Below are positions 52,027 through 52,109 of a stretch of DNA of 52,109 nucleotides, piece by piece. The stretch is from Alkalimonas sp. Its GTDB lineage: Bacteria > Pseudomonadota > Gammaproteobacteria > Enterobacterales > Alteromonadaceae. Position 1 is the stretch's first letter. Every line of letters starts with the position of its first letter. A program made the position numbers and the translations under genes. The stretch is taken from the NCBI RefSeq assembly GCF_020831925.1, contig NZ_JAFIFQ010000027.1, positions 1-52,109 on the forward strand, given 5' to 3'. The notes under the pieces are model-generated. The model was not told the origin of the DNA and did no database searches. It saw only the letters and a list, made by a program, of their open reading frames with translations.

Positions 52027-52109
52027 GCGGGAGTTTTGCAGAGCAATAGCGTAGTCATTCACAACTCTTTCTTTCATCCCAATAACCTTCCATGGGTGAG
52101 GCTTGTAGG

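Overview
The window reads as chromosomal DNA of a free-living gammaproteobacterium. Most proteins align closely with Escherichia coli counterparts (TesA, FolX, TqsA, PhoPQ, FadIJ, FadR, HdfR, MaoP, SixA, SmrB, PrmB, AroC, YfcL, FklB, DsbB, LdhA). The mix with a Bat/MoxR operon, a TorF-type porin, a PEP-CTERM-like protein and many c-di-GMP/chemotaxis proteins suggests the Alteromonadales/Rheinheimera-Alishewanella-Arsukibacterium neighbourhood. That placement is inference; no marker gene was compared. The DNA is mostly ordinary core chromosome, densely packed, with no phage, no complete insertion sequence and no CRISPR.

Layout. 1-394: the 3' part of a tRNA-Glu(UUC) gene, then two tandem ~125-bp repeats that each end in a copy of the tRNA 3' half, then a heptanucleotide repeat. 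387-7088: tesA divergent from ybbA-ybbP, yfcH and folX, tqsA, and an unknown exported protein. 6690-9948: PepSY-phoP-phoQ operon and a glycine-zipper protein. 10198-13440: a ComEA-like HhH protein, an EAL-HDOD protein and putP. 13599-20409: one long leftward operon moxR-DUF58-DUF4381-batA-batBC-batD with overlapping or nearly touching genes. 20551-24101: fadIJ with a FadR operator and a strong terminator. 24199-28221: a PEP-CTERM-like exported protein behind a well-spaced sigma-54 promoter, followed by a large secreted subtilase. 28250-30361: a membrane-anchored cyclotransferase-like protein, a 65-residue membrane protein, and the divergent hdfR/maoP pair with two clear dyads between them. 30433-35518: a GGDEF-EAL protein and an M16 protease. 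35704-40113: sixA, smrB, and the prmB-aroC-MFS operon. 40093-44450: TorF-type porin, chemoreceptor and aldehyde dehydrogenase. 44585-51889: NAD-kinase-like protein-yfcL, fklB, dsbB, fadR, ldhA, glutathione peroxidase, a hydroxyacid dehydrogenase and a secreted alpha/beta hydrolase. 51914-52026: what looks like the broken remains of a BrnT/BrnA-type toxin-antitoxin pair.

Connections. FadR (47441) and a candidate FadR operator over the fadI promoter are in the same window, so the beta-oxidation genes and their likely repressor can be linked from sequence alone. Many genes (folX, yfcH, fadI, fadJ, sixA, smrB, prmB, aroC, yfcL) lie in one small region of the E. coli chromosome and are here interleaved with other genes. 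The parts most worth a second look are the tRNA-Glu repeat array, the sigma-54/PEP-CTERM/subtilase pair, the hdfR-maoP intergenic dyads and the toxin-antitoxin remnant.
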